The notes beneath the pieces were generated by a model, which searched no databases, was not told the DNA's origin, and saw only the letters and a program-made list of their open reading frames with translations. The position numbers and the translations under genes are program-made. A stretch of 64,000 nt of DNA, from assembly GCA_022486815.1 (NCBI GenBank), contig JAKVJW010000015.1:1-64000 (forward strand), given 5' to 3'. The DNA is from Prevotella sp. (lineage in GTDB: Bacteria > Bacteroidota > Bacteroidia > Bacteroidales > Bacteroidaceae). This document shows, piece after piece, positions 15,852 through 22,623 of the stretch (position 1 is its first letter; the number at the start of each line of letters is the position of its first letter).

Positions 15852-16991
15852 TCACTTCTTTCTTCTTGATTCCTGGCCGATAATTATATTACCACCATCT
15901 ACATTAATTTCCAGACCTGTAATCGTACGAAGAGCCCGTATGGTCACGTCTAACGATTCGTACCGATTGAGAATCCCTGTAAAGGAAAGTTTCTCGGCAT
16001 TACTAATATTGAAGACCACTTTTTTGTCATACCAACGGGATAAAACGGACATCAAACGCGATAAGGAACAATCATCAAAAACGAATCTCCCCGTATTCCA
16101 TGCGACATAAGGCATCACATCTACTTTTGTAATCACAGGAGTTGACTCAGCTGTCTTTATTACGGCCATCTCACCCGGCTTCAAAATCCGAGGAGTTCCA
16201 TTCTTAGAGGTAACGCTGATACTTCCATTGACAAGCACAATACTCATAGATCCATTTTCTTCACGCGTATTGACATTGAAATCCGTACCGTATTCCTTAA
16301 CATCACCCATATTGGTCTTTACGATAAAAGGATGACGCTTATCCTTGGCAACGAAGAAATAAGCTTCTCCTTCAAGTTCAATCTGTCTTGAATCGCCCTC
16401 AAACTCCATCGGATAAGTCAGTCTTGAATTATAATTCAGATGTACACGGGTTCCATCCGGCAGACTCATCCAGAATTCCTTGTCATGCCGGGTAACAATC
16501 GTGCCGGCAGAATCATAACGTGATACGATTCCAGCTATCAAGCTATCAGAAGTTACGGATACAGGCGGCCTGTTTTTAACTAAAAATGTAGCTGCGTTCA
16601 AACCAGCATGCTTGGCCTGGTTCATTGCAACAAGAGCTTCCCTTGGCAGTTGAGGATTTCTGACTTCCATCCGGTGATCCCTGAAGAACCAAAAGCCCGA
16701 CACGACGAGAACTAATATGGAAACAGCCGCAGCCCAAACTGACCAAACAGGATAAAGATGAGGAAAATGCTCTTTTTTAAATTCCTTCAAGGCTCTTCGT
16801 GCATTTACTTTCTTATACTGACGATAACGGTCTGAGAAATGACGTAACTGACAAAAAGCCTTATACTTTTCCTTTAGAGCAGGATCTCCCTTCAGCAGAC
16901 GTTCTAAGTCAACTTTCTCTTCGTCCGACAACTCTCCGGTCAGACTTTTCCGGATCAGTGTATTGACATCTGAATGGTCCATATCTATCAT
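15852..16991 (-). CDS. FecR-family anti-sigma / signalling protein
   Basis: A 379-residue inner-membrane protein. The N-terminal part (about 1-75) is the sigma-binding cytosolic region (LTGELSDEEKVDLERLLKGD). A membrane helix spans about 82-103. The periplasmic FecR domain (about 140-260, EFWMSLPDGTRVHLNYNSRLTYP, VNGSISVTSKNG, LKPGEMAVI) and the C-terminal DUF4974 domain (FDDCSLSRLMSVLSRWYDKKVVF) follow. It receives the signal from the STN domain of the adjacent SusC and releases the sigma factor. Start chosen at ATG 16991; the GTG at 16997 is possible. It is 81 bp after the sigma gene and 37 bp before susC. Confidence 0.92.
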   Translation of the reverse strand: MIDMDHSDVNTLIRKSLTGELSDEEKVDLERLLKGDPALKEKYKAFCQLRHFSDRYRQYKKVNARRALKEFKKEHFPHLYPVWSVWAAAVSILVLVVSGFWFFRDHRMEVRNPQLPREALVAMNQAKHAGLNAATFLVKNRPPVSVTSDSLIAGIVSRYDSAGTIVTRHDKEFWMSLPDGTRVHLNYNSRLTYPMEFEGDSRQIELEGEAYFFVAKDKRHPFIVKTNMGDVKEYGTDFNVNTREENGSMSIVLVNGSISVTSKNGTPRILKPGEMAVIKTAESTPVITKVDVMPYVAWNTGRFVFDDCSLSRLMSVLSRWYDKKVVFNISNAEKLSFTGILNRYESLDVTIRALRTITGLEINVDGGNIIIGQESRRKK

Positions 16992-17072
16992 TTTCACTTA
17001 AAGAACACAAAAAGAAAGAAAAAGGTTACATAAATTTATAAAAAAAAACAATACATATCCATTTTAATATAT

Positions 17073-17657
17073 TTATTCATTAAATACTACTAATACGAAT
17101 AGTAAAGAGAAGACTTCCAAAGAAAGTTTGTCTCTCAACGCCATAATAGCGCGACGTTTATGTGTTTTTACAGTATCTATAGCAATATCCAGAATCTTAG
17201 CAATCTCACCATTTTTCTTCCCTTCCATACTCATCAGGAAGATTTCCCGTTGCCGTGCCGGCAATTCATCTATTGATAAAAACAACTGCCGGTAAACCTC
17301 TTCGGGGAAAAATTCTTCAGATCCATCTTCTGCGAGTTGATATTCCTGCATCCGGTCTGAAATCCGTACCACATGGGTACGTTCAGCTCTTATGGCACGA
17401 ATCTGATTCAGTGTACCATTACGGACACCTGTATAAAGATAAACTTTTAACTGCGCTATTGTCTTGAAAGAAGGTTTGTTTTTCCACAGATTCCAAAACA
17501 CCTCCTGAACTATATCTTTTGAGATTTCTTCATCAGAAGTCATCTGAAAAGAATAATTGACGAGTGCCTTAAAGAAACAAGCATATAGCATGGTCAGTGA
17601 AGAATCATTCCACTGATGCAATGTGTCCAAAGACAAACCATTAACTTTCATACTCAT
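17073..17657 (-). CDS. ECF sigma factor partnered with FecR
   Basis: A 194-residue sigma-70 family factor of the Bacteroidetes FecI-like expansion. Region 2 (about 25-90: LYACFFKALVNYSFQMTSDEE, DIVQEVFWNLWKNKP) binds the core enzyme and -10 element. Region 4 (about 130-180: LPARQREIFLMSMEGKKNGE, IAKILDIAIDTVKTHKRRAI) carries the HTH. It is the first gene of the operon that ends with cyuA and should activate its own operon when FecR releases it. Promoter: TACCTTTG on minus at 17726-17719. The C-terminus is hydrophobic (SLEVFSLLFVLVVF), a common feature of this group. Confidence 0.92.
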   Translation of the reverse strand: MSMKVNGLSLDTLHQWNDSSLTMLYACFFKALVNYSFQMTSDEEISKDIVQEVFWNLWKNKPSFKTIAQLKVYLYTGVRNGTLNQIRAIRAERTHVVRISDRMQEYQLAEDGSEEFFPEEVYRQLFLSIDELPARQREIFLMSMEGKKNGEIAKILDIAIDTVKTHKRRAIMALRDKLSLEVFSLLFVLVVFNE

Positions 17658-17718
17658 CTCAGATACTGTTCAATCAGGAATCACATTTTATATGCATTTA
17701 TATAATCTCACCTTTCGG

Positions 17719-17750
17719 CAAAGGTAATGAATTTTTGCCAATATTCTAAA
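17719..17750 (-). promoter_or_regulatory. Promoter of the FecI-FecR-SusCD-thiol operon
   Basis: On minus, TTTA (17750-17747) and TACCTTTG (17726-17719) with 20 bp between. The -7 box is perfect and the -33 box differs by one base. It is a housekeeping-type promoter, so the sigma gene has basal expression. Confidence 0.6.
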
Positions 17751-17812
17751 AACGCATGTCTTTTTTCTTCGTTTTTCCTACCTTTGCAGTATACAAACTA
17801 TAAGAATAAAAG

Positions 17813-18760
17813 ATGATAGAATTACTTTTAGCAAGTTTTCTCACCTTCATTGAACTTAATTGTGAGAATTTATTCGACACACAGCATGACTCTTTAAAGA
17901 GCGATTATGAGTTTCTTCCTAACGGAGATTATCATTGGACACGAACACGATATTGGCGGAAGTTGGACCATATCGGACAAGAAATCATCGCATTAGGAGA
18001 AGACTCCACACATCAATGGCATTTACCCGACTTTGCCATTCTATGCGAGGTTGAGAACGACAGTGTCATGCGTGATTTAAGCAAGCGCTCACTCTTGAGG
18101 CATGCAAAATACGAATATTTCATCACCCACTCACCAGACCAGCGAGGTATCGATGTTGCTCTCTTATACAACCCATACGCATTTCTTCCCATCCGCCACT
18201 TCAGTTTCAGGGTTCATCCCCTACTGGACATGCGTCCCACAAGAGACATCCTCTATGTAAGCGGCAAACTCAATAATGGCGATACCCTTCATCTGTTCGG
18301 TATCCATGCACCAAGCCGGATGGGAGGAGAACGGGCCTCACGGCCTCACCGCATATTGGTAGAAGAAAAACTTGCAGAAGCCATTGATTCGATCCGGAGT
18401 AAAACGCCGGAGGCCAAGATTATCGTTGCCGGTGACTTCAATGATTACAAAAATTCTCCTGCCCTCAAGAAACTTTATGCCCTCGGATTAATCAATATAT
18501 CCCAAGAAGCTAAAGGGGAAAACGGAGCCAAAGGCACCTACCGTTTCAGAGGAGAATGGGGAAGTCTGGATCATATCCTATGTTCCCGATCTGTAGCAGA
18601 ATCCCTGACGGATTGCCATATCGGCGATCTGAAATTTGTATTGGAACCGGATGAGAAATATGGAGGGGTAAAACCATTCAGAACCTATAGAGGACCTGCC
18701 TACCAACCCGGATATTCCGACCATTTGCCACTTATAGCAAGATTCAAGACCAGAGAATAA
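17813..18760 (+). CDS. Endonuclease/exonuclease/phosphatase-family protein
   Basis: A 315-residue metal-dependent phosphoesterase-fold protein. Motifs in order: FIELNCENLFDT (metal-binding Asn/Glu), PDFAILCEVEND, RGIDVALLYNP, LFGIHAPSRMGGERASRPHR, KIIVAGDFNDY (catalytic Asp-Phe-Asn) and the terminal YSDHLPLIARF (Asp-His). The start MIELLLASFLTF is hydrophobic and may be a short export signal, since the family in Bacteroidetes is often secreted. The substrate is unknown (nucleic acid, phospholipid or sugar phosphate). A -7 box TACCTTTG lies at 17779-17786. A diverged copy of its 3' end stands 1.6 kb downstream at 20254-20373, behind the ATPase gene, so the current 3' end may be a replacement. 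Confidence 0.87.
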   Translation: MIELLLASFLTFIELNCENLFDTQHDSLKSDYEFLPNGDYHWTRTRYWRKLDHIGQEIIALGEDSTHQWHLPDFAILCEVENDSVMRDLSKRSLLRHAKYEYFITHSPDQRGIDVALLYNPYAFLPIRHFSFRVHPLLDMRPTRDILYVSGKLNNGDTLHLFGIHAPSRMGGERASRPHRILVEEKLAEAIDSIRSKTPEAKIIVAGDFNDYKNSPALKKLYALGLINISQEAKGENGAKGTYRFRGEWGSLDHILCSRSVAESLTDCHIGDLKFVLEPDEKYGGVKPFRTYRGPAYQPGYSDHLPLIARFKTRE

Positions 18761-18813
18761 AAAGAAGGGACCATTCTTCATTGAAAAGTTTTAAGAAGGG
18801 CTATAACATCTGA

Positions 18814-18847
18814 CAAAAATGCGTATTTACGCAAAAATATCGAAAGG
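18814..18847. repeat. 34-bp direct repeat, copy 1 (palindromic core)
   Basis: Identical over 34 bp to 18889-18922. The core TGCGTATTTACGCA (18820-18833) is a 6-bp palindrome with two central bases. This copy sits just upstream of the -33 region of the ATPase promoter. Confidence 0.9.
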
Positions 18848-18849
18848 AA

Positions 18850-18881
18850 TTAGTTCGTTTCAAGATATAATCGTATATTTG
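18850..18881 (+). promoter_or_regulatory. Promoter of the ATPase gene between the two repeats
   Basis: TTAG (18850-18853, one base off TTTG), 20 bp, then TATATTTG (18874-18881). It lies exactly between the two 34-bp repeats, the layout of a repressor-controlled promoter. Transcription would begin about at the first base of copy 2. Confidence 0.6.
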
Positions 18882-18888
18882 TATCAGT

Positions 18889-18922
18889 CAAAAATGCGTA
18901 TTTACGCAAAAATATCGAAAGG
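18889..18922. repeat. 34-bp direct repeat, copy 2 (contains the ribosome site)
   Basis: Second exact copy. It would form almost the whole mRNA leader, with the TGCGTA/TACGCA hairpin followed by GAAAGG as ribosome site and the ATG three bases after the repeat. It can therefore act both as DNA operator and as RNA hairpin. Confidence 0.9.
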
Positions 18923-18925
18923 CTT

Positions 18926-20236
18926 ATGATTATAGAAAGAAATTTTTATCTCAATAAACTAATTGAGCGACGTGAAAATGGACGTATAAAAGTCATTACG
19001 GGAATTCGTCGATGTGGAAAGTCGGTTTTACTCTTTGAACTCTTCCGAGATTATCTAAAAAGAACTGGTGTAGGAGATGACCATATTATCGCCTTGAAAC
19101 TCGATATCGGATCAAATGCCCGTTACCGTAATCCACAAGAACTGGATAAATACGTACGTGGACGAATAACTGATACCAACAAACCATATTATGTGCTTCT
19201 TGATGAGATTCAAGAAGTGAAGGCCATACAGAATCCCTGGCTCAATGATAAGAATGAGACTATAAGTTTTGTTGATATTCTGCTTGGTCTGATGGATATC
19301 AAAAATGCCGATATTTATGTCACTGGTAGCAACTCCAAGATGTTATCGTCAGATATTATGACCGAATTTAAAGACAGAGGTGATGAAATACATGTCAATC
19401 CATTCATGTATAAAGAGTTTTATGGTGCTTATGAAGGGGACAAGCATAATGCATGGCAGGAATTTATCACCTATGGTGGACTACCGCGAATCATCTCAGA
19501 GAAAACCGATGAGGATAAGAGTAAATACCTTCAAGACTTGATCAGATCAACATATCTAACTGATGTAGTTGAACGTAACCATATTCAAAAAGACATTTCT
19601 ATTCTTGACGATTTGCTTAATATTATCGCCAGTAGCATCGGTTCACTGATCAATCCAAGAAAATTAGAGAATACTTTTGCCAGTGTCAAGCAAAAGAAAA
19701 TAACTGATTCAACTATAAGCACCTATCTAGACGATTTTGCAGATGCTTTTATCATACGCAAGGCAACCCAATATGATATCAAAGGTAAAAGATATATCAA
19801 TACTCCCCTAAAATATTATTTCACAGATATCGGCCTGCGTAATGCTCAACTGAATTTCCGGCAACAAGAAGAAACTCACATTATGGAGAATGTCATCTAT
19901 AATGAGCTGTCTGCTCGTGGATTCAATATAGATGTGGGCGTAGTGGAGTATAACTACAAGAATGCTGAAGGTAAAAGTAAACGCACAAAACTTGAAATTG
20001 ACTTTGTTGCCAACAAAGGAAACAAGCGTTACTACATCCAGTCTGCCTTCGCCATTCCAGACGAAGAAAAACGTCTACAGGAAACTAACTCGCTCCGACG
20101 CATCAACGACTCCTATAGAAAAATTGTCGTGGTCCACAATCACATCATCCCATGGTATGACGAAAACGGTATATTTTATATAGGTGTAGAAGACTTTGCA
20201 CTGACCTATATTGGCAAGTTGGCAAAAACTATATAA
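18926..20236 (+). CDS. AAA-type ATPase with DUF4143 domain
   Basis: A 436-residue protein of the large prokaryotic AAA_14/DUF4143 family. Walker A is GIRRCGKS (26-33), Walker B is VLLDE (90-94), and a sensor-like VTGSNSKML follows (132-140). The C-terminal DUF4143 part (about 200-400) has the nuclease-like fold region with YYFTDIGLRNAQL and LEIDFVANKGNKRYYIQSA, whose E-x-D and hydrophobic strand resemble PD-(D/E)XK enzymes. Function is not established; these genes are common, variably present and often flanked by repeats. Here the gene sits behind two operator-like repeats and is followed by a displaced piece of the preceding gene, which suggests insertion of the whole module. Confidence 0.9.
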   Translation: MIIERNFYLNKLIERRENGRIKVITGIRRCGKSVLLFELFRDYLKRTGVGDDHIIALKLDIGSNARYRNPQELDKYVRGRITDTNKPYYVLLDEIQEVKAIQNPWLNDKNETISFVDILLGLMDIKNADIYVTGSNSKMLSSDIMTEFKDRGDEIHVNPFMYKEFYGAYEGDKHNAWQEFITYGGLPRIISEKTDEDKSKYLQDLIRSTYLTDVVERNHIQKDISILDDLLNIIASSIGSLINPRKLENTFASVKQKKITDSTISTYLDDFADAFIIRKATQYDIKGKRYINTPLKYYFTDIGLRNAQLNFRQQEETHIMENVIYNELSARGFNIDVGVVEYNYKNAEGKSKRTKLEIDFVANKGNKRYYIQSAFAIPDEEKRLQETNSLRRINDSYRKIVVVHNHIIPWYDENGIFYIGVEDFALTYIGKLAKTI

Positions 20237-20253
20237 TTCTAACTACTTTTTGA

Positions 20254-20373
20254 GTAGCAGAATCCCTAAAGGATTGTTATATCGGCAATCTGAGATTTGT
20301 ATTGGAACCTGCCTACCAACCCGGATATTCCGACCATTTACCACTTATCGCGAGATTCAAGGCTGGAGAATAA
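20254..20373 (+). pseudogene. Displaced, diverged 3' end of the upstream EEP gene
   Basis: This stretch reads VAESLKDCYIGNLRFVLEP then AYQPGYSDHLPLIARFKAGE and a stop, matching the last residues of the EEP protein (VAESLTDCHIGDLKFVLEP, then AYQPGYSDHLPLIARFKTRE). The first 56 bp align with 18593-18648 with 6 mismatches, the rest with 18697-18760. A 48-bp (16-codon) stretch is missing, still in frame. It has no start. The reading frame and conservative changes suggest it was once the real gene end, separated when the ATPase module arrived. Confidence 0.85.
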
Positions 20374-20764
20374 AATGGACTTACCTCCTTGTCAATATTT
20401 AAGTTTCACCCACACTCCCTTATGGTCAGTAGGCCACACATCAGGAGGAGCAATAAACAGATCCTTTCTTTCTTCCGTCACCGCCTTACTACGGACTATA
20501 GACTGTCAAGGACTAAAGACTGTCAAACAAACCGGTCTTAGTCGGGAAACTTTACAGATTTACATCCACATAACAATCCGTTTATTTTCTTTCTAAATAT
20601 ATAATGATGTTAATAAGTTCCTTAATTTATATCCAATGACTAACAACCCATAGAACTATTGTTACTGACCATTTGTAGATTTATAATATCTTTCTTATTA
20701 AATGCCAACTCCTATAAATTTAGGTTAGATTAAAACGATTTACAAAAAAATACAAGCATGGAAA
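20374..20764. other. Intergenic stretch with a short tandem repeat
   Basis: No gene is seen. A 17-bp unit (GGACTATAGACTGTCAA) is repeated once in tandem at 20493-20526 with one mismatch. The rest is AT-rich and featureless. Confidence 0.6.
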
Positions 20765-20796
20765 TTTGAATATGTTATGAAAAAGAGGTAAATTTG
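20765..20796 (+). promoter_or_regulatory. Promoter of the lipoprotein gene
   Basis: TTTG at 20765-20768 and TAAATTTG at 20789-20796 with 20 bp between, a full consensus match. The leader to the ATG at 20911 would be about 108 nt. Confidence 0.7.
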
Positions 20797-20910
20797 CGGC
20801 ATTTAAGTGAATCTTTCTGGATTATGATAAAGAGGTATCTTTTTCTCTGACAATGAAGATCATTAAAAGAATAATATGTTTTTATAACCAGTAACAAATA
20901 CTTTTCAAAA

Positions 20911-21312
20911 ATGGGAAAAAACAAACGGATCAAGTTGTTATTTGTAGCAACTGTTGTAATCGTAATGATGTCATCTTGCGCCACTATTGTTTCCGGTGGC
21001 AGTCCTAAGATCTTCATTGAAGGCGGAAATAAAGAACCCGTAACCATTGTTACAGAAAAAGAAATCTATCAAAATGTACAACTTCCTTATATGGTCAGAG
21101 TAAAGCGCCATCATCTTGACGGACAGAGAATACAAATAAAATCTGACAAATATGATTATCAGGATATCATATTAGAGAAAAAGACTAATAACTGGGCATT
21201 CGGTAATATTCTCTTCGGTGGCCTGATAGGATGGGGCGTTGACTTATTGACAAATTGTGTCAGCAACCCCCAACAGACTCATTTCTATATTGACAAACCT
21301 AACGCAAAATAA
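20911..21312 (+). CDS. Small lipoprotein of unknown function
   Basis: A 133-residue lipoprotein: signal peptide with lipobox MMSSC (Cys23), then CATIVSGG, a start shared by many small Gram-negative lipoproteins. The mature part is beta-rich with HLDGQRIQIKSDKYDYQDIIL, resembling a PEGA-like or immunoglobulin-like domain, followed by a Gly-rich hydrophobic turn (NILFGGLIGWGVDLLTN, about 97-113) that could touch the membrane. It stands alone between its own promoter and terminator. No specific role can be read. Confidence 0.7.
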   Translation: MGKNKRIKLLFVATVVIVMMSSCATIVSGGSPKIFIEGGNKEPVTIVTEKEIYQNVQLPYMVRVKRHHLDGQRIQIKSDKYDYQDIILEKKTNNWAFGNILFGGLIGWGVDLLTNCVSNPQQTHFYIDKPNAK

Positions 21313-21353
21313 GGTAATGTATCTATTTCCAAGTCGGAAAGGATGCCAATAAG

Positions 21354-21395
21354 AAAGAGAAGAGCGTTTTATTTTTGGCACGCTCTTCTCTTTTA
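21354..21395 (+). terminator. Terminator after the lipoprotein gene
   Basis: AAAGAGAAGAGCG (21354-21366) pairs perfectly with CGCTCTTCTCTTT (21381-21393), ending in T. Confidence 0.85.
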
Positions 21396-21479
21396 TCAAA
21401 TTTAACATGAATAATGTAATAGGCTTGTTTTAAAATATAATTCTATTCCATAGAGCAGAAGATAAAAGTAAATGCTATT

Positions 21480-21511
21480 TTTGCATAACTCGTAAAAATA
21501 GCTTATCTTTG
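21480..21511 (+). promoter_or_regulatory. Promoter of tRNA-Arg
   Basis: TTTG (21480-21483), 20 bp, TATCTTTG (21504-21511); the tRNA begins 14 bases after the -7 box. Confidence 0.8.
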
Positions 21512-21524
21512 CATACACGATGAA

Positions 21525-21596
21525 GGTTCCATAGTTCAATGGATAGAACGTAGGTTTCCTAAACCTTTGATCCGGGTTCGATTCCCGGTGGAACTA
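21525..21596 (+). tRNA. tRNA-Arg (anticodon CCU)
   Basis: Cloverleaf by eye: acceptor GGTTCCA with TGGAACT, D-arm with GTTCAATGGATAGAAC, anticodon loop TTCCTAA (anticodon CCT), T-arm CCGGGTTCGATTCCCGG. No CCA is encoded. It reads the rare codon AGG. No clear terminator follows, so its transcript may run into the ADP-ribosylglycohydrolase gene 66 bp downstream. Confidence 0.95.
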
Positions 21597-21662
21597 CGAC
21601 TTAAGGTCGCCGCACTGCAATGAAAGACAACAAGATCCAACCTTATTAATTTTTTCTTGCCT

Positions 21663-22460
21663 ATGCTTGGAGCTATTATAGGAGATATTGCAGGTTCACA
21701 ATTTGAAGACTATAAAGCACCTGCTCCGCAAGCCGGATTTCAATTGTTTGTTAGAAATTGCGGCTATACAGATGATACCGTCACGACGGTAGCCATCGCA
21801 GATGCTATAATGAACCATAAATCTTACAAAGAGAGTTTACTTTACTGGTGTCGGAGATACCCCCACCCATTCGGTGCTTATGGAGGAAGATTTCAGGACT
21901 GGTTAGACTCTGTAAATCCTCAACCTTACGGATCATACGGCAATGGTTCTGCAATGAGAGTAAGTCCTGTAGGATGGTTATTCAATGATTACCATAGCGT
22001 TTTGGATGAAGCCAAGAAGAGTGCAAAATGTAGTCACAATTCTGAAGAGGGTATTAACGGGGCCCAATGCGTCGCTACATTAATTTATTGGCTCCGTACA
22101 TGCCGAATCCGAAGGGATCAAATAGAAAATGCAGTGAAAAAGAAATTCGGGTATGATATTCCACCATTGAAAGATATTAATCGTATTGGTAGTACAGGAC
22201 ATATTGATACAACGTGCAGTGAAACTGTCCCATGGGCTATCAGGTGTTTTCTGGAGAGCCAAGATTTCGAAGATGCCATACGGATCGCAATCATGACTGA
22301 CGGCGATACAGACACAAAAGCTAACATCACCGGAGCCATAGCTGAAGCCTACTATCAGGTACCTGAAGAATTAGCAGAAAAGGCTTTTTCATATCTGCCA
22401 AAAGATATGCTAAGTATTGTTGAACAATTCTGTACGATTATTCAAGACTTTGTAGTATAA
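21663..22460 (+). CDS. ADP-ribosylglycohydrolase family protein
   Basis: A 265-residue enzyme of the DraG/ARH fold that removes ADP-ribose or related groups using a two-magnesium site. Metal-site motifs are present: IGDIAGS (7-11), TDDT (36-39) and the C-terminal GDTDT (214-218), with GNGSAMRVSPVG in between. The start is taken as ATG 21663 (MLGAIIGDIAGS); the TTG two codons earlier is unlikely. It lies downstream of tRNA-Arg and faces secDF across a shared terminator. No matching ADP-ribosyltransferase is seen in the window, so the substrate is open. It could be a housekeeping or a defensive enzyme. Confidence 0.9.
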   Translation: MLGAIIGDIAGSQFEDYKAPAPQAGFQLFVRNCGYTDDTVTTVAIADAIMNHKSYKESLLYWCRRYPHPFGAYGGRFQDWLDSVNPQPYGSYGNGSAMRVSPVGWLFNDYHSVLDEAKKSAKCSHNSEEGINGAQCVATLIYWLRTCRIRRDQIENAVKKKFGYDIPPLKDINRIGSTGHIDTTCSETVPWAIRCFLESQDFEDAIRIAIMTDGDTDTKANITGAIAEAYYQVPEELAEKAFSYLPKDMLSIVEQFCTIIQDFVV

Positions 22461-22546
22461 TAAAGCATTGCAAAGAAAGCAGATTTATTATACTTTGTAA
22501 AAAGGTCAGAGTTATGTGCTTGGACAGAATCAAGCAATATTTAATA

Positions 22547-22610
22547 TTAAAATAAAAAGAACCAGCCCTTATTCCTGTAAAAGAATAAGGGCTGGTTCTT
22601 TTTATTTTAA
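22547..22610. terminator. Bidirectional terminator (28-bp perfect stem)
   Basis: 22547-22574 is perfectly complementary to 22583-22610 with an 8-base loop. A-rich on one side and T-rich on the other, it works in both directions between the convergent ADP-ribosylglycohydrolase and secDF genes. Confidence 0.92.
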
Positions 22611-22623
22611 CAATTCTATTATT

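Noticed and set aside
6225-17657. Polysaccharide utilisation locus
   Set aside because: SusCD is present, but no glycoside hydrolase, lyase or sulfatase is in the operon; the partners are thiol enzymes.
18926-20236. Transposition ATPase (IstB-like)
   Set aside because: The DUF4143 C-terminal part and lack of a partner transposase argue against it; only the module-like flanks suggest mobility.
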